Assembly: GCA_035525495.1 (NCBI GenBank)
Contig: DATLED010000005.1
Location: 27,587 to 91,586, forward strand
Direction of reading: 5' to 3'
Source of the DNA: DATLED01 sp035525495
GTDB taxonomy: Bacteria > Actinomycetota > Acidimicrobiia > Acidimicrobiales > CADCTF01
Length of the DNA: 64,000 nt
The notes below the pieces were generated by a model. The model was given only the letters and a program-made list of their open reading frames with translations. It did not search any database and was not told the origin of the DNA. Positions 1 to 7,737 of the stretch are shown in pieces. The position numbers and the translations under genes are program-made. The first letter of the stretch is position 1; every line of letters starts with the position of its first letter.

Positions 1-969
1 CGCAGGCGGCTCCCGCGTCGACAGCGAGATGGCGAGGTCGGGCAGCAGCAGCCGCAGCGCGCACAACAGCTGGACGAACGCACGGTCGCCCACGGGGTCG
101 GCCGGCTCGAAGCCACCCGCCGCCGGGCGGAGCCGCGGCAACGACACGGACACCTCGCATCGCCACCACCGATGCACCAGAGCTCGGGCGTGCGTCGCCA
201 GCGCCAGCGCCTCGGTGCGCCAGTCGTCGTGCAACCCGAGGAGCGCGCCGATCCCGACCTTGCGCATCCCCGCTTCGGCGCCGCGATCCGCAGCACCGAG
301 TCGCCAGTCGTAGTTGCGCTTCTTGCCCTTGAGGTGCACGGCGGCGTAGGTCGAGCGGTCGTAGGTCTCCTGGTAGACCACGAGCCCTTCGCACCCTGCG
401 TCGACGAGCCGGCGGTACGTCGCCGTGTCCCACACCTGTACCTCGACGGCAAGGGACGGGACGTGGGGCGCCAGCACTCGGACGCACTCGACGAGGTAGT
501 CCTTGCTGACGATCCGCGCGTGCTCACCGGCGACGAGGAGGAGGTGGCGGAAGCCACGCGACCGGAGCTCGAGCGCTTCGGTCAGCACCTCCTGGGGATC
601 GAGCGTGCGGCGGGCGATCTCGTTCTCGGCGGCGAACCCGCAATAGGTGCACGACGACACGCACTCGTTCGAGAGGTACAGCGGCGCGAACAGGTGGATG
701 GTGCGACCGAAGCGTCGGACGGTCGTCTCGTGCGCCGCCCGCGCGAGGTCCTCGACGCGGACCGCAGCCGCGGGCGAGAGCAACGCCGCGAAGTCACGGA
801 GGTCGCGCCGCCCCATCCGCTCCAGGGCACGCGACACGTCGGCGTCGGTGGCGGTGTCGACGAGTCCACGAAGGGCGCCGAGGTCCGTGCCGACGAGATC
901 CGCGGCCGCCGTCCCCGGCGGGACCGACGTCGGCCGCGACTCGAGCTCGACGGGCACCGACGTCGTCAC
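1..969 (-). CDS. thiH: 2-iminoacetate synthase ThiH (partial, C-terminus beyond left edge)
   Basis: Radical SAM tyrosine lyase that makes dehydroglycine (2-iminoacetate) for the thiazole ring of thiamine, working with ThiG. I translated the open frame running off the left edge. It has a GTG start overlapping the thiG stop (GTGA) and 323 codons inside the window. The CX3CX2C iron-sulfur motif is NECVSSCTYCGF with Cys at residues 103, 107 and 110, followed by AAENEIARRTLDPQEV, which is typical of ThiH. The tight overlap with thiG means translational coupling, so it should share the TPP control upstream of thiG. Many actinobacteria use the oxygen-dependent glycine oxidase ThiO here instead. Start and family are well supported; only the C-terminal end is unseen. 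Confidence 0.9.
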   Translation of the reverse strand, partial: MTTSVPVELESRPTSVPPGTAAADLVGTDLGALRGLVDTATDADVSRALERMGRRDLRDFAALLSPAAAVRVEDLARAAHETTVRRFGRTIHLFAPLYLSNECVSSCTYCGFAAENEIARRTLDPQEVLTEALELRSRGFRHLLLVAGEHARIVSKDYLVECVRVLAPHVPSLAVEVQVWDTATYRRLVDAGCEGLVVYQETYDRSTYAAVHLKGKKRNYDWRLGAADRGAEAGMRKVGIGALLGLHDDWRTEALALATHARALVHRWWRCEVSVSLPRLRPAAGGFEPADPVGDRAFVQLLCALRLLLPDLAISLSTREPPA

Positions 970-1853
970 GAGGAGAGGAAACCCGTGAGCGGCGACGACG
1001 CCGCCGCCTCCCGGCGCACGCCGGCGAGCCCGGCGCGGAAGCCGGCCCGTCCGGCCTCGACGGCCAGCCGGAAGGCACCGGCCATCGCCGCAGGATCGCC
1101 GGCCGTCCCGATGGCCGTGTTCACCAGCACGGCGTCGGCGCCAAGCTCCATCGCCTCTGCAGCCTGGCTCGGCGCGCCGATGCCGGCGTCGACCACGACC
1201 GGCACGAGCGACTGCTCGACGATGATCTCGAGCGCCGCCTTCGTCCGCAGTCCCTGGTTCGAGCCGATCCACGACCCCAGTGGCATGACCGTCGCGCACC
1301 CGACCTCCTCGAGGTGCTTGCAGAGCACCGGGTCTGCGCTGCAGTAGGGCAGGACGGTGAAGCCTTCACGCACGAGCACCTCGGCGCCCTTCAGCGTCTC
1401 GATCGGGTCGGGCAGGAGGTACCGCGGGTCCGGGGTCACCTCGAGCTTGATCCACTCGGGAAGGCCCGCCGATCGCGCGAGCCGGGCGAGGCGCACCGCC
1501 TCCTCGGCGTCGACGGCGCCGGACGTGTTCGTCAGCAACAAGACGCGGTCGGCGTCGATGGCGTCGAGGATGTCGGAGTCCGGGTCTTCGGTTTTCTCCG
1601 CCGAACTGCCGCTCCGCTCAGGTGGCGGCTGCTCGTTGGCGCTCCCGAGGCCGCTCGCACTTGAGCCGCCGGAGCGGGCAGGCGTCGTGAGGTCGACCCG
1701 GCGGAGGGCGACGGTGACGAGCTCGGTGCCGCTGGCGACGATGGCGTCCCGCAGCGCGGCGTTCGACGGGAACTTGCCCGTGCCGAGGAACAGCCGCGAC
1801 CCGAAGTCCCGGCCGGCGATCGTGAGCGTGTCCGGTACCACCGTGTCTGGCAT
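966..1853 (-). CDS. thiG: Thiazole synthase ThiG with an extra low-complexity insertion
   Basis: Catalyses formation of thiazole phosphate from deoxyxylulose phosphate, ThiS thiocarboxylate and dehydroglycine. It has the TIM-barrel hallmarks: SRLFLGTGKFPS at the N-terminus, the Schiff-base lysine in PEWIKLEVTPDPRYLLPD, GSWIGSNQGL, and VVVDAGIGAPSQAAEAMELG with VLVNTAIG near the C-terminus. At 295 residues it is about 35-40 longer than usual. The surplus is a Ser/Gly/Pro/Glu-rich segment between RRVDL and DILDAID, and the DNA there (about 1585-1685) is a copy of a repeat found elsewhere in the window. The ATG lies 8 nt below AGGGAG, which is itself the 3' end of the TPP riboswitch. Followed by thiH with a 4-nt overlap. 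Confidence 0.93.
   Translation of the reverse strand: MPDTVVPDTLTIAGRDFGSRLFLGTGKFPSNAALRDAIVASGTELVTVALRRVDLTTPARSGGSSASGLGSANEQPPPERSGSSAEKTEDPDSDILDAIDADRVLLLTNTSGAVDAEEAVRLARLARSAGLPEWIKLEVTPDPRYLLPDPIETLKGAEVLVREGFTVLPYCSADPVLCKHLEEVGCATVMPLGSWIGSNQGLRTKAALEIIVEQSLVPVVVDAGIGAPSQAAEAMELGADAVLVNTAIGTAGDPAAMAGAFRLAVEAGRAGFRAGLAGVRREAAASSPLTGFLSS
1585..1653 (+). repeat. Dispersed repeat, copy A (inside thiG)
   Basis: Begins TCTTCGGTTTTCTCCGCCGA (small hairpin) and continues CTCCGCTCAGG, then GGCTGCTCGTTGGCGCTCC and GAGGCCG. The same order of blocks occurs at 42582-42650, 53222-53295, 59818-59905 and 61307-61374. Here it lies antisense within the thiG reading frame and encodes the extra low-complexity loop, so the insertion kept the frame. 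Confidence 0.8.
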
Positions 1854-1859
1854 CTGCGT

Positions 1860-1945
1860 CTCCCTCCACCCGCATTACCGGGTCGGTCACTCCGGGTCGT
1901 GGGTCGCACCCACCTCTCAGCCCATCCGCACGAGCTCCCCTGCGC
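1860..1945 (-). promoter_or_regulatory. TPP riboswitch (THI element) upstream of thiG
   Basis: On the minus strand the leader reads, in order, AGGGGAGC, GGGCTGAGAGG, CGACCC, TGACCGACCCGGTAATG, CGGGTGGAGGGA. These match the conserved core of the thiamine-pyrophosphate aptamer (CUGAGA, ACCUGAUC, GGnUAAUnC, AGGGA). The last block is also the Shine-Dalgarno of thiG, so ligand binding would hide the ribosome site: translational control without a separate expression platform. Confidence 0.9.
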
Positions 1946-1982
1946 TGGTCGAGAGGGTAGTGCCAGTAGCGTTCGAAGCCGC

Positions 1983-3584
1983 ATGGCTGCTGCGCCCGTC
2001 GTCACACGCGCCCCAGGGCAGGGTGCAGTCGCGTCCGGCGCGGCCACGGACGGGGTGGCCGCGTCGCCGCCGCTGTCGCGGGCGGCCATCGGGGCGGTGG
2101 CGGTGGCGAGCCTCGCCGGCATCGTCCTCCGGACCTCCACCCGGTCGGAGCTCTGGCTCGACGAGGCGCTCACCGTCAACCTCGCGAACGTCCCGCTCGG
2201 CCACCTCACCGAGGCGTTGCGCCGAGACGGTGCGCCGCCCCTGTACTACGCCCTCCTCCACGGCTGGATCTCGATCTTCGGGACGGGGAACCAGGCGGTT
2301 CGACTGCTGTCCGCGGTGTTCGGGGTGGCGACGCTTCCCGTGCTCTACCGGTGCGGGCGTCGCGTCGGCGGTCCGATCGTCGGCGTCGGCGCGCTCGTCC
2401 TGCTGGCGACGTCGCCCTTCGCCGTGCGGTACGCCACCGAGGCGCGGATGTACTCGCTCGTCGCGCTGCTCGTCGGCGCCGGGTGGCTGTTCGTCGCCAA
2501 CGCGCTCGAGCGGCCGACGATCGGGTGGCTCGGTGGCGTCGCCGGCGTCGGTGGGTTGCTCCTGCTCACCCACTACTGGTCGATCTACCTCCTCACGTGC
2601 ACCGGAGCCGTCCTGGTGTTGGCGGCTCGGCGGGGGTCGCTCGACCGACGGGCCGTCGTGCGCGTGCTGATCGCGATCGGTGTCGGCAGCGTCGTGCTGT
2701 TCGGTCCGTGGTTGCCGCACTTCCTGTACCAGCGCGCGCACACCGGAACGCCGTGGGGGAGCGCGCCCGGGCCGGTCGAGGTCGCCTTCACGACGTTGGT
2801 CGATATCGGCGGCGGGCCCTTCGCCGAGGGCCAGGCCCTCGCCGGACTGCTCGCCGCACTCACGTTGCTGGCACTGTTCGGTCGGGCCGTCGACGCTCGG
2901 CGCGTCGAGCTCGACGTGCGGACGCGGCCGGGGGTGCGGGGCGAGGCCGTGATCGCGGCGACGACCCTCCTCGTGGCCGTCGGGCTGGGAACGGCGACTT
3001 CCAGCGCCTTCGCCAGCCGCTACACGTCCGTCGCCTTCCCGCTGATCATCGTCGTGGCCGCCTACGGGCTACGCGCGCTGGCGGACCGCCGCATCGTCGC
3101 CGGGGTGCTCGTCGTCGCCTCGTTGCTCGGGCTCGCCGGCGGCGTCCGCAACGTCGTCTCCCGGCGCACGTCGGCCGATGCCGTGGTGGCCGCCATCCTC
3201 GCCGGGGGCGGGAAGCCGGGCGATCTCGTGGCCTACTGCCCGGACCAGCTCGGCCCCGACGTGACCCGCGTGCTCCCCGACACCTTCGACGAGGCGACGT
3301 TCCCGGACATGGGCGACCCGCACATCGTCGACTGGGTCGATTACGCCACGCGCATGGCTGCAGCGGATCCCGTTGCCTTCGGGCAGCGCCTCCTCGAACG
3401 ATCCCGCGGGCGGACCATCTGGTACGTGTGGATGCCGGGGTACCGGACCCTCGACAAGCAGTGCGAGCGGATCAACGACACCCTCGGGAACGCCCGTCCC
3501 GGCAACCGGCAGCTGCTCGAGCCGGACAAGTCGGTGTTCGAGCGCCACGTGCTCTGGATGCACCCGGCGGCGACGTCGTCGTGA
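1983..3584 (+). CDS. GT-C (family 39-like) membrane glycosyltransferase
   Basis: Polytopic membrane protein of 533 residues with the GT-C signature early in the chain, SELWLDEALTVNLA. The Asp-Glu pair follows the first helix as in the PMT/ArnT superfamily, which transfer sugars from polyprenyl-phosphate donors outside the membrane. Further landmarks are APPLYYALLHGW and RYATEARMYSL, several hydrophobic helices, and a soluble C-terminal domain of about 130 residues. The ATG at 1983 was preferred to upstream frame extensions because the chain before it would run into the riboswitch region. It overlaps the next gene by 4 nt (GTGA). Acceptor and sugar are unknown; the surrounding locus suggests envelope polysaccharide. 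Confidence 0.8.
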   Translation: MAAAPVVTRAPGQGAVASGAATDGVAASPPLSRAAIGAVAVASLAGIVLRTSTRSELWLDEALTVNLANVPLGHLTEALRRDGAPPLYYALLHGWISIFGTGNQAVRLLSAVFGVATLPVLYRCGRRVGGPIVGVGALVLLATSPFAVRYATEARMYSLVALLVGAGWLFVANALERPTIGWLGGVAGVGGLLLLTHYWSIYLLTCTGAVLVLAARRGSLDRRAVVRVLIAIGVGSVVLFGPWLPHFLYQRAHTGTPWGSAPGPVEVAFTTLVDIGGGPFAEGQALAGLLAALTLLALFGRAVDARRVELDVRTRPGVRGEAVIAATTLLVAVGLGTATSSAFASRYTSVAFPLIIVVAAYGLRALADRRIVAGVLVVASLLGLAGGVRNVVSRRTSADAVVAAILAGGGKPGDLVAYCPDQLGPDVTRVLPDTFDEATFPDMGDPHIVDWVDYATRMAAADPVAFGQRLLERSRGRTIWYVWMPGYRTLDKQCERINDTLGNARPGNRQLLEPDKSVFERHVLWMHPAATSS

Positions 3585-4792
3585 CGATCACGGTGCGGTC
3601 GAATCCGGCGGTCCGGAAGGAGGATCCGTCTTCGGGCGCATTCCGTCGCCTTCGGTCGGCGGGCGGGCTCGATCACGACTCATGGCCGGCTCGTGCGGTG
3701 GGGCTGGCGTCGAGCCCTGGCGTCGTGAGCTGGGCGGCGGCGCGAGCGGCGGTGCTCGGAGCGTTGGCGCTGACCCGCTACCTGGTCACGAACCTGGGCG
3801 CCGAGGACCCGTCCGGTCGGCCGCCGTCGGGCCTCGTCGGGTGGGACGCCTCGTGGTACCTGCGGATCATCGACTCGGGCTACCACCACCTCCCGTGGGA
3901 GTCGATGCGCTTCTTTCCGCTCCTCCCGTTGTTGGCGAAGGTGCTGGACCCGGTGCTCGGCGCGCGCCTGGCGTTGCTCGTCGTCGTCAACGCCGCCGCC
4001 CTGGGGGCGGGGATCCTGATCGAACGGTTGGCGCGGTTCGAGACGGGCGGCGACCGGGCCGTCGCCTCGCGGGCGGCGTGGTTCCTCGCCCTCCTCCCGC
4101 CGGCATTCGTGCTCGCGATGGGGTACGCCGAGTCGCTACTGATCTTCTTCTCGATCGCCATGTTCCTTGCCCTACGTCGTCGTCGGTGGGGATGGGCCGT
4201 GGCGGCGGGGGCGCTCGCCGGGCTGAGCCGTCCGCTGGGGGTGCTGTTGGTGGTGCCGGCGCTGATCGAAGCCATGCGGGATCTCGGTCGCGTGCGCGCC
4301 CGCGAGCGCCTGGCTCGGCTGGCCGCGGCCGTGGCGCCCGGCCTCGGCGGTTTGACGTACCTGACGTGGTCGTGGGTGGCGCAAGGGGACCCGCTGCGGC
4401 CGCTGAAGCTCCAGCAGGACTTCGACCGGCGGGGTGGGTTCGAGAACCCGGTGACCCGCCTCGTGGAAGCGGCGCACCAGCTGCTCGACGGCGCCGACCT
4501 CGGTTCCGGGCTGCACTTCCCCTGGGCCGTGGGATTCCTCGTGCTGCTCGTGGTCACCTTCCGGCGGTGGCCCGCGTCGTACGGCGCCTTTGCCGGCGCC
4601 GTGCTGCTGGCGGCGCTGTCCGCCGGCAACCTCGACTCGCTGGAGCGCTACGGGCTCAGCGCCTTCCCGCTCGTCCTTGCGTTGGCCGGCATCCTCCGCC
4701 CGGCGTGGCTCGAACGGGCGGCGCTCGTGCTGGCAGCCTGCGGGCTCACGACCTACGCCACCCTCGCTTTTCTCGGCGCGTACGTCCCCTGA
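3581..4792 (+). CDS. PIG-V-like polyprenol-dependent mannosyltransferase (membrane)
   Basis: A 403-residue multi-helix protein. GWDASWYLRIIDSGY followed by FFPLLPLLAKV matches the WD...Y...GY...FFPLYP pattern of the GPI mannosyltransferase 2 (PIG-V)-like GT-C family, which use polyprenyl-phosphate mannose. Later segments include AMGYAESLLIFFSIAMFLALRRR and the cytoplasmic loop GLSRPLGV. The GTG start overlaps the previous stop as GTGA, so the pair is translationally coupled. A polyprenol-phosphate mannose synthase is encoded in the same locus (16860), which would supply the donor. Sugar specificity is inferred from the family only. Confidence 0.72.
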   Translation: MTITVRSNPAVRKEDPSSGAFRRLRSAGGLDHDSWPARAVGLASSPGVVSWAAARAAVLGALALTRYLVTNLGAEDPSGRPPSGLVGWDASWYLRIIDSGYHHLPWESMRFFPLLPLLAKVLDPVLGARLALLVVVNAAALGAGILIERLARFETGGDRAVASRAAWFLALLPPAFVLAMGYAESLLIFFSIAMFLALRRRRWGWAVAAGALAGLSRPLGVLLVVPALIEAMRDLGRVRARERLARLAAAVAPGLGGLTYLTWSWVAQGDPLRPLKLQQDFDRRGGFENPVTRLVEAAHQLLDGADLGSGLHFPWAVGFLVLLVVTFRRWPASYGAFAGAVLLAALSAGNLDSLERYGLSAFPLVLALAGILRPAWLERAALVLAACGLTTYATLAFLGAYVP

Positions 4793-4805
4793 CAGACTGC
4801 GGCGC

Positions 4806-6263
4806 GTGGAACGTGTCGAGGAAGCGGCGCGCCCTGGGGGTGGCAGGCCGGAGGTCCTGATCATCGGGGCCGGGCCGGCGGGGCTGACGGCGGCGTATCA
4901 GTTGAGCAAGCGGGGCGTGTCGTCGACCGTCCTCGAGTCCGACACCGTCGTCGGCGGCATCAGCCGCACCGCGGAGCGGGACGGATGGCGCTTCGACATC
5001 GGCGGACACCGCTTCTTCACCAAGGTCCAGGCCGTCGAGGACCTGTGGCACGAGATCCTCTCGCCCGAGGACTTCCTCCAGCGACCCCGCATGAGCCGGA
5101 TGTTCTACAAGGGCAAGTACTACGACTACCCGCTCAAGCCGATCAACGCCTTCGTCAACCTCGGTCCGGTCGAGGCCCTGTTCTGCATGATGTCCTACGC
5201 CTGGGCCCGCATCCGCCCACCGAAGGACCAGCGCTTTCTCGAAGGATGGATCAGCGCCCGCTTCGGCCACCGCCTCTACATGCACTTCTTCAAGAGCTAC
5301 AACGAGAAGCTCTGGGGCCGCCCGGCGAGCGAGATCTCCGCCGACTTCGCGGCGCAGCGCATCAAGAACCTCACGATCCTCAACGCGCTCACGTCCGCCT
5401 TGAAGCCGAAGCCCAAGCACAGGAAGGACCAGATCACCAGCCTCATCGACGAGTTCCAGTACCCCAAGTACGGACCGGGGATGATGTGGGAGCGCTGCCG
5501 CGAGCTCGTCGAGGCCGCGGGCACCAAGGTCGTGATGCAGTCACGGGTGACGAGCATCCGACACGAGGGCGGCAAGGCCGTCGAGGTGACGGCGACGTCG
5601 GGAGGCGCCACCACGACCTATTCCTGCGATCACGTGATCTCGTCGATGCCCTTCTCGCAGCTGCTGGCGATCATGGACCCGCCCCCTCCGGCCGACGTCG
5701 TCGCCGCCGCGGGATCGCTCGAGTTCCGCGACTTCCTGACGATCGCTCTCGTGGTGCCCGAGAACTACTCGTTCCCGGACAACTGGATCTACATCCACGA
5801 CCCCGGCGTCAAGGTCGGGCGCATCCAGAACTTCGGTTCGTGGTCGCCGTACCTCATCAAGGAAGGTCGGACGTGCCTCGGCCTCGAGTACTTCGTCGAC
5901 GAGGGCGACGACCTGTGGACGATGGCCGACGACGACCTCGTGGCGCTGGGCGAGCGCGAGCTCGACGAGCTCGGTCTCGTCGACCGCGGCAGGGTCGAGA
6001 CCGGGTACGTCGTGCGCATGCCGAAGGCGTATCCCGTGTACGACGAGCACTACAAGGACCACCTGCAGGTCATGCGCATCTGGCTCGAGGAGCATGCGCC
6101 GAACGTCCATCCCGTCGGTCGAAACGGAATGCACAAGTACAACAACCAGGACCACTCGATGCTGACGGCCATGCTCTCGGTCGAGAACATCTTCGGTGCC
6201 TCCCACGACACGTGGGAGGTCAACGTGGAAGAGGAGTACCACGAGGAGAAGACGGCCTCGTAG
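4806..6263 (+). CDS. FAD-dependent oxidoreductase, UDP-galactopyranose-mutase/HemY-like
   Basis: A 485-residue soluble flavoprotein. The N-terminal Rossmann motif is IIGAGPAGLTAAYQLSKRG, followed by GGISRTAERDG and DIGGHRFFTK, the FAD pyrophosphate loop of amine-oxidase/UGM-like enzymes. The C-terminus holds GASHDTWEVNVEEEYH. Such proteins are common in polysaccharide loci and are often annotated as protoporphyrinogen oxidase or UDP-galactopyranose mutase; neither reaction is proved here. GTG at 4806 was chosen because it is the first start giving the FAD fold and lies 13 nt after the preceding stop. Its 3' end overlaps the convergent gene on the other strand by 44 nt. Confidence 0.78.
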   Translation: MERVEEAARPGGGRPEVLIIGAGPAGLTAAYQLSKRGVSSTVLESDTVVGGISRTAERDGWRFDIGGHRFFTKVQAVEDLWHEILSPEDFLQRPRMSRMFYKGKYYDYPLKPINAFVNLGPVEALFCMMSYAWARIRPPKDQRFLEGWISARFGHRLYMHFFKSYNEKLWGRPASEISADFAAQRIKNLTILNALTSALKPKPKHRKDQITSLIDEFQYPKYGPGMMWERCRELVEAAGTKVVMQSRVTSIRHEGGKAVEVTATSGGATTTYSCDHVISSMPFSQLLAIMDPPPPADVVAAAGSLEFRDFLTIALVVPENYSFPDNWIYIHDPGVKVGRIQNFGSWSPYLIKEGRTCLGLEYFVDEGDDLWTMADDDLVALGERELDELGLVDRGRVETGYVVRMPKAYPVYDEHYKDHLQVMRIWLEEHAPNVHPVGRNGMHKYNNQDHSMLTAMLSVENIFGASHDTWEVNVEEEYHEEKTAS

Positions 6264-7737
6264 GCCGGGCGACGCAGAGCAGGGAGGTGCCTACCGGTAC
6301 CGACACCCTCCCGAGCAGCAGTCGCTCGGCCGTCGTCAGCACCATCGCCGTCCGGTCCACCACGAACCCGGAGCGGTCGAGCCCCAACGCCGGCGTGTCG
6401 CGGCGGCGCCACCGCCGCTCCACCCAGACCGGCGGGACGAGCCAGGCGAAGACGTGGCTCAGCAGCACCGGCTCGAACCCGGCCGCCGCCAGTTGCCGAC
6501 GGAGCATCCGCCGGTCGTAGCGGCGGTGGTGGCCGAGGTGCACGTCGGCCGAGGACCACAGCCACGCGTGCGCGGGGACGTTGACGACGAGGCGCCCGTC
6601 ACCCCGCAGCACCCGCGCCGCCTCCGTCAATGCCGCCGACGGGTCGGGAAGGTGCTCGATGACGTCGAGGAGGCAGATCACGTCCACCGATGCGTCGGCC
6701 AGCGGCACCGGCGCGACCGCGGCGCGCACCGCCGGCATGCCGTTGCCGTGGCGGGCGTGGTGCACGAGCGTCTGGCCGGCCTCGAGGACGGCGACGCGAT
6801 CGACGTCCCATCCGAGCATGGCCGTGACGCCGCCGGCGCCGGCGCCGACGTCGGCGAGGAATCCGCGCGCCCCGCCCGTCCGCGCCAGTGCCGTCGCTAC
6901 GAGCGCGGCCTTCCCCCGGAACCACCAGTGCGTCCGGTCGGCGTCGATCAGCTCGTCGGCGTGCTGCCCCTCGAACACGCCATCCGCAGGTGCGATCGAG
7001 CTGGCCGGACCGGTGGCTGCCCGCCGAGCGCTGGACCAGATGCGTCGTGTCTCGAGCACCATCGCTACTCCATCGCGGCCGACCCGGATCTTGGAACGGT
7101 CGTCGTGCCGCCACTCGATCGGCACCTCGCGCACGCCGATACCAAGGGCGAGGGCGACGGCGACCAGTTCCGCATCCCACGCGAACCCGCGCTGGCGGCA
7201 GTGCGGGAGGACGCGCTCCCACACGCCCCGCGCCGCCACCTTGGCTCCGCACTGCGTGTCCACGATCCCCGGCGTCACCGTCGCCTGCAGCAGACGGTTG
7301 TACGTGCGCCCGAGCGCCTCCCGCAGGCGGCTCTCGCGCTGGAGCACCGTCGACGCCTTCAGGTCGCGCGACCCGATGGCGAGGACCGGCGCGGACACGG
7401 CCGCGTCGACGACCTTCTCGAAGTGGTCGAGCGGCGTCGACAGGTCGAGGTCGCAGAAGCCGGCGTATGGCGCCCTCGTCGTCGCCAACCCTGCGGCCAG
7501 AGCCGCGCCCTTTCCCTCGTGCGGTCGTCGCAACAGGCGGACGGCCAGATCGCCACTGGCAGCGATGAGCTCCTCCACCCGCGCGCAGGTCGAGTCGGTG
7601 CTGCCGTCGTCGACGAAGACGAGCTCGCTGCCGCTCGGACGGGCGGCGATGAACTCGACGAGCAGCTTCCCGTACTCGGCCAAGCGCACCTCCTCGTCGA
7701 ACAGCGGGACGACGAGAGCCAGCGCCGGTGCCGTCAC
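6220..7737 (-). CDS. Fusion of GT2 glycosyltransferase and SAM-dependent methyltransferase
   Basis: A single 505-residue frame with two enzymes. Residues 1 to about 240 are a family 2 glycosyltransferase of the dolichyl-phosphate glucosyltransferase type: ALALVVPLFDEEVRL, VFVDDGSTDST, GKGAALAAGL, the DxD-like CDLDLSTPL, and RGFAWDAELVAVA. Residues about 265-505 are a class I methyltransferase: FLADVGAGAGG (SAM loop), LLDVIEHLPDP and RVLRGDGRLVVNVP. The GTG start overlaps the preceding stop (GTGA), making it the last of seven coupled genes. It could attach a sugar to polyprenyl phosphate and methylate the product or a later glycan; the substrate is unknown. It ends 44 nt inside the convergent flavoprotein gene. 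Confidence 0.82.
   Translation of the reverse strand: MTAPALALVVPLFDEEVRLAEYGKLLVEFIAARPSGSELVFVDDGSTDSTCARVEELIAASGDLAVRLLRRPHEGKGAALAAGLATTRAPYAGFCDLDLSTPLDHFEKVVDAAVSAPVLAIGSRDLKASTVLQRESRLREALGRTYNRLLQATVTPGIVDTQCGAKVAARGVWERVLPHCRQRGFAWDAELVAVALALGIGVREVPIEWRHDDRSKIRVGRDGVAMVLETRRIWSSARRAATGPASSIAPADGVFEGQHADELIDADRTHWWFRGKAALVATALARTGGARGFLADVGAGAGGVTAMLGWDVDRVAVLEAGQTLVHHARHGNGMPAVRAAVAPVPLADASVDVICLLDVIEHLPDPSAALTEAARVLRGDGRLVVNVPAHAWLWSSADVHLGHHRRYDRRMLRRQLAAAGFEPVLLSHVFAWLVPPVWVERRWRRRDTPALGLDRSGFVVDRTAMVLTTAERLLLGRVSVPVGTSLLCVARPTRPSSPRGTPLPR

Noticed and set aside
2351..3580. N-terminal extension of the PIG-V-like gene
   Set aside because: The extension overlaps the upstream GT-C gene in another frame and is Arg-rich; the GTG at 3581 with a GTGA overlap is the sensible start.
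3590..3680. Possible sixth copy of the dispersed repeat
   Set aside because: Only short GC-rich similarity (TCTTCGG and CCTTCGG words) and no GGCTGCTCGCTGG core.
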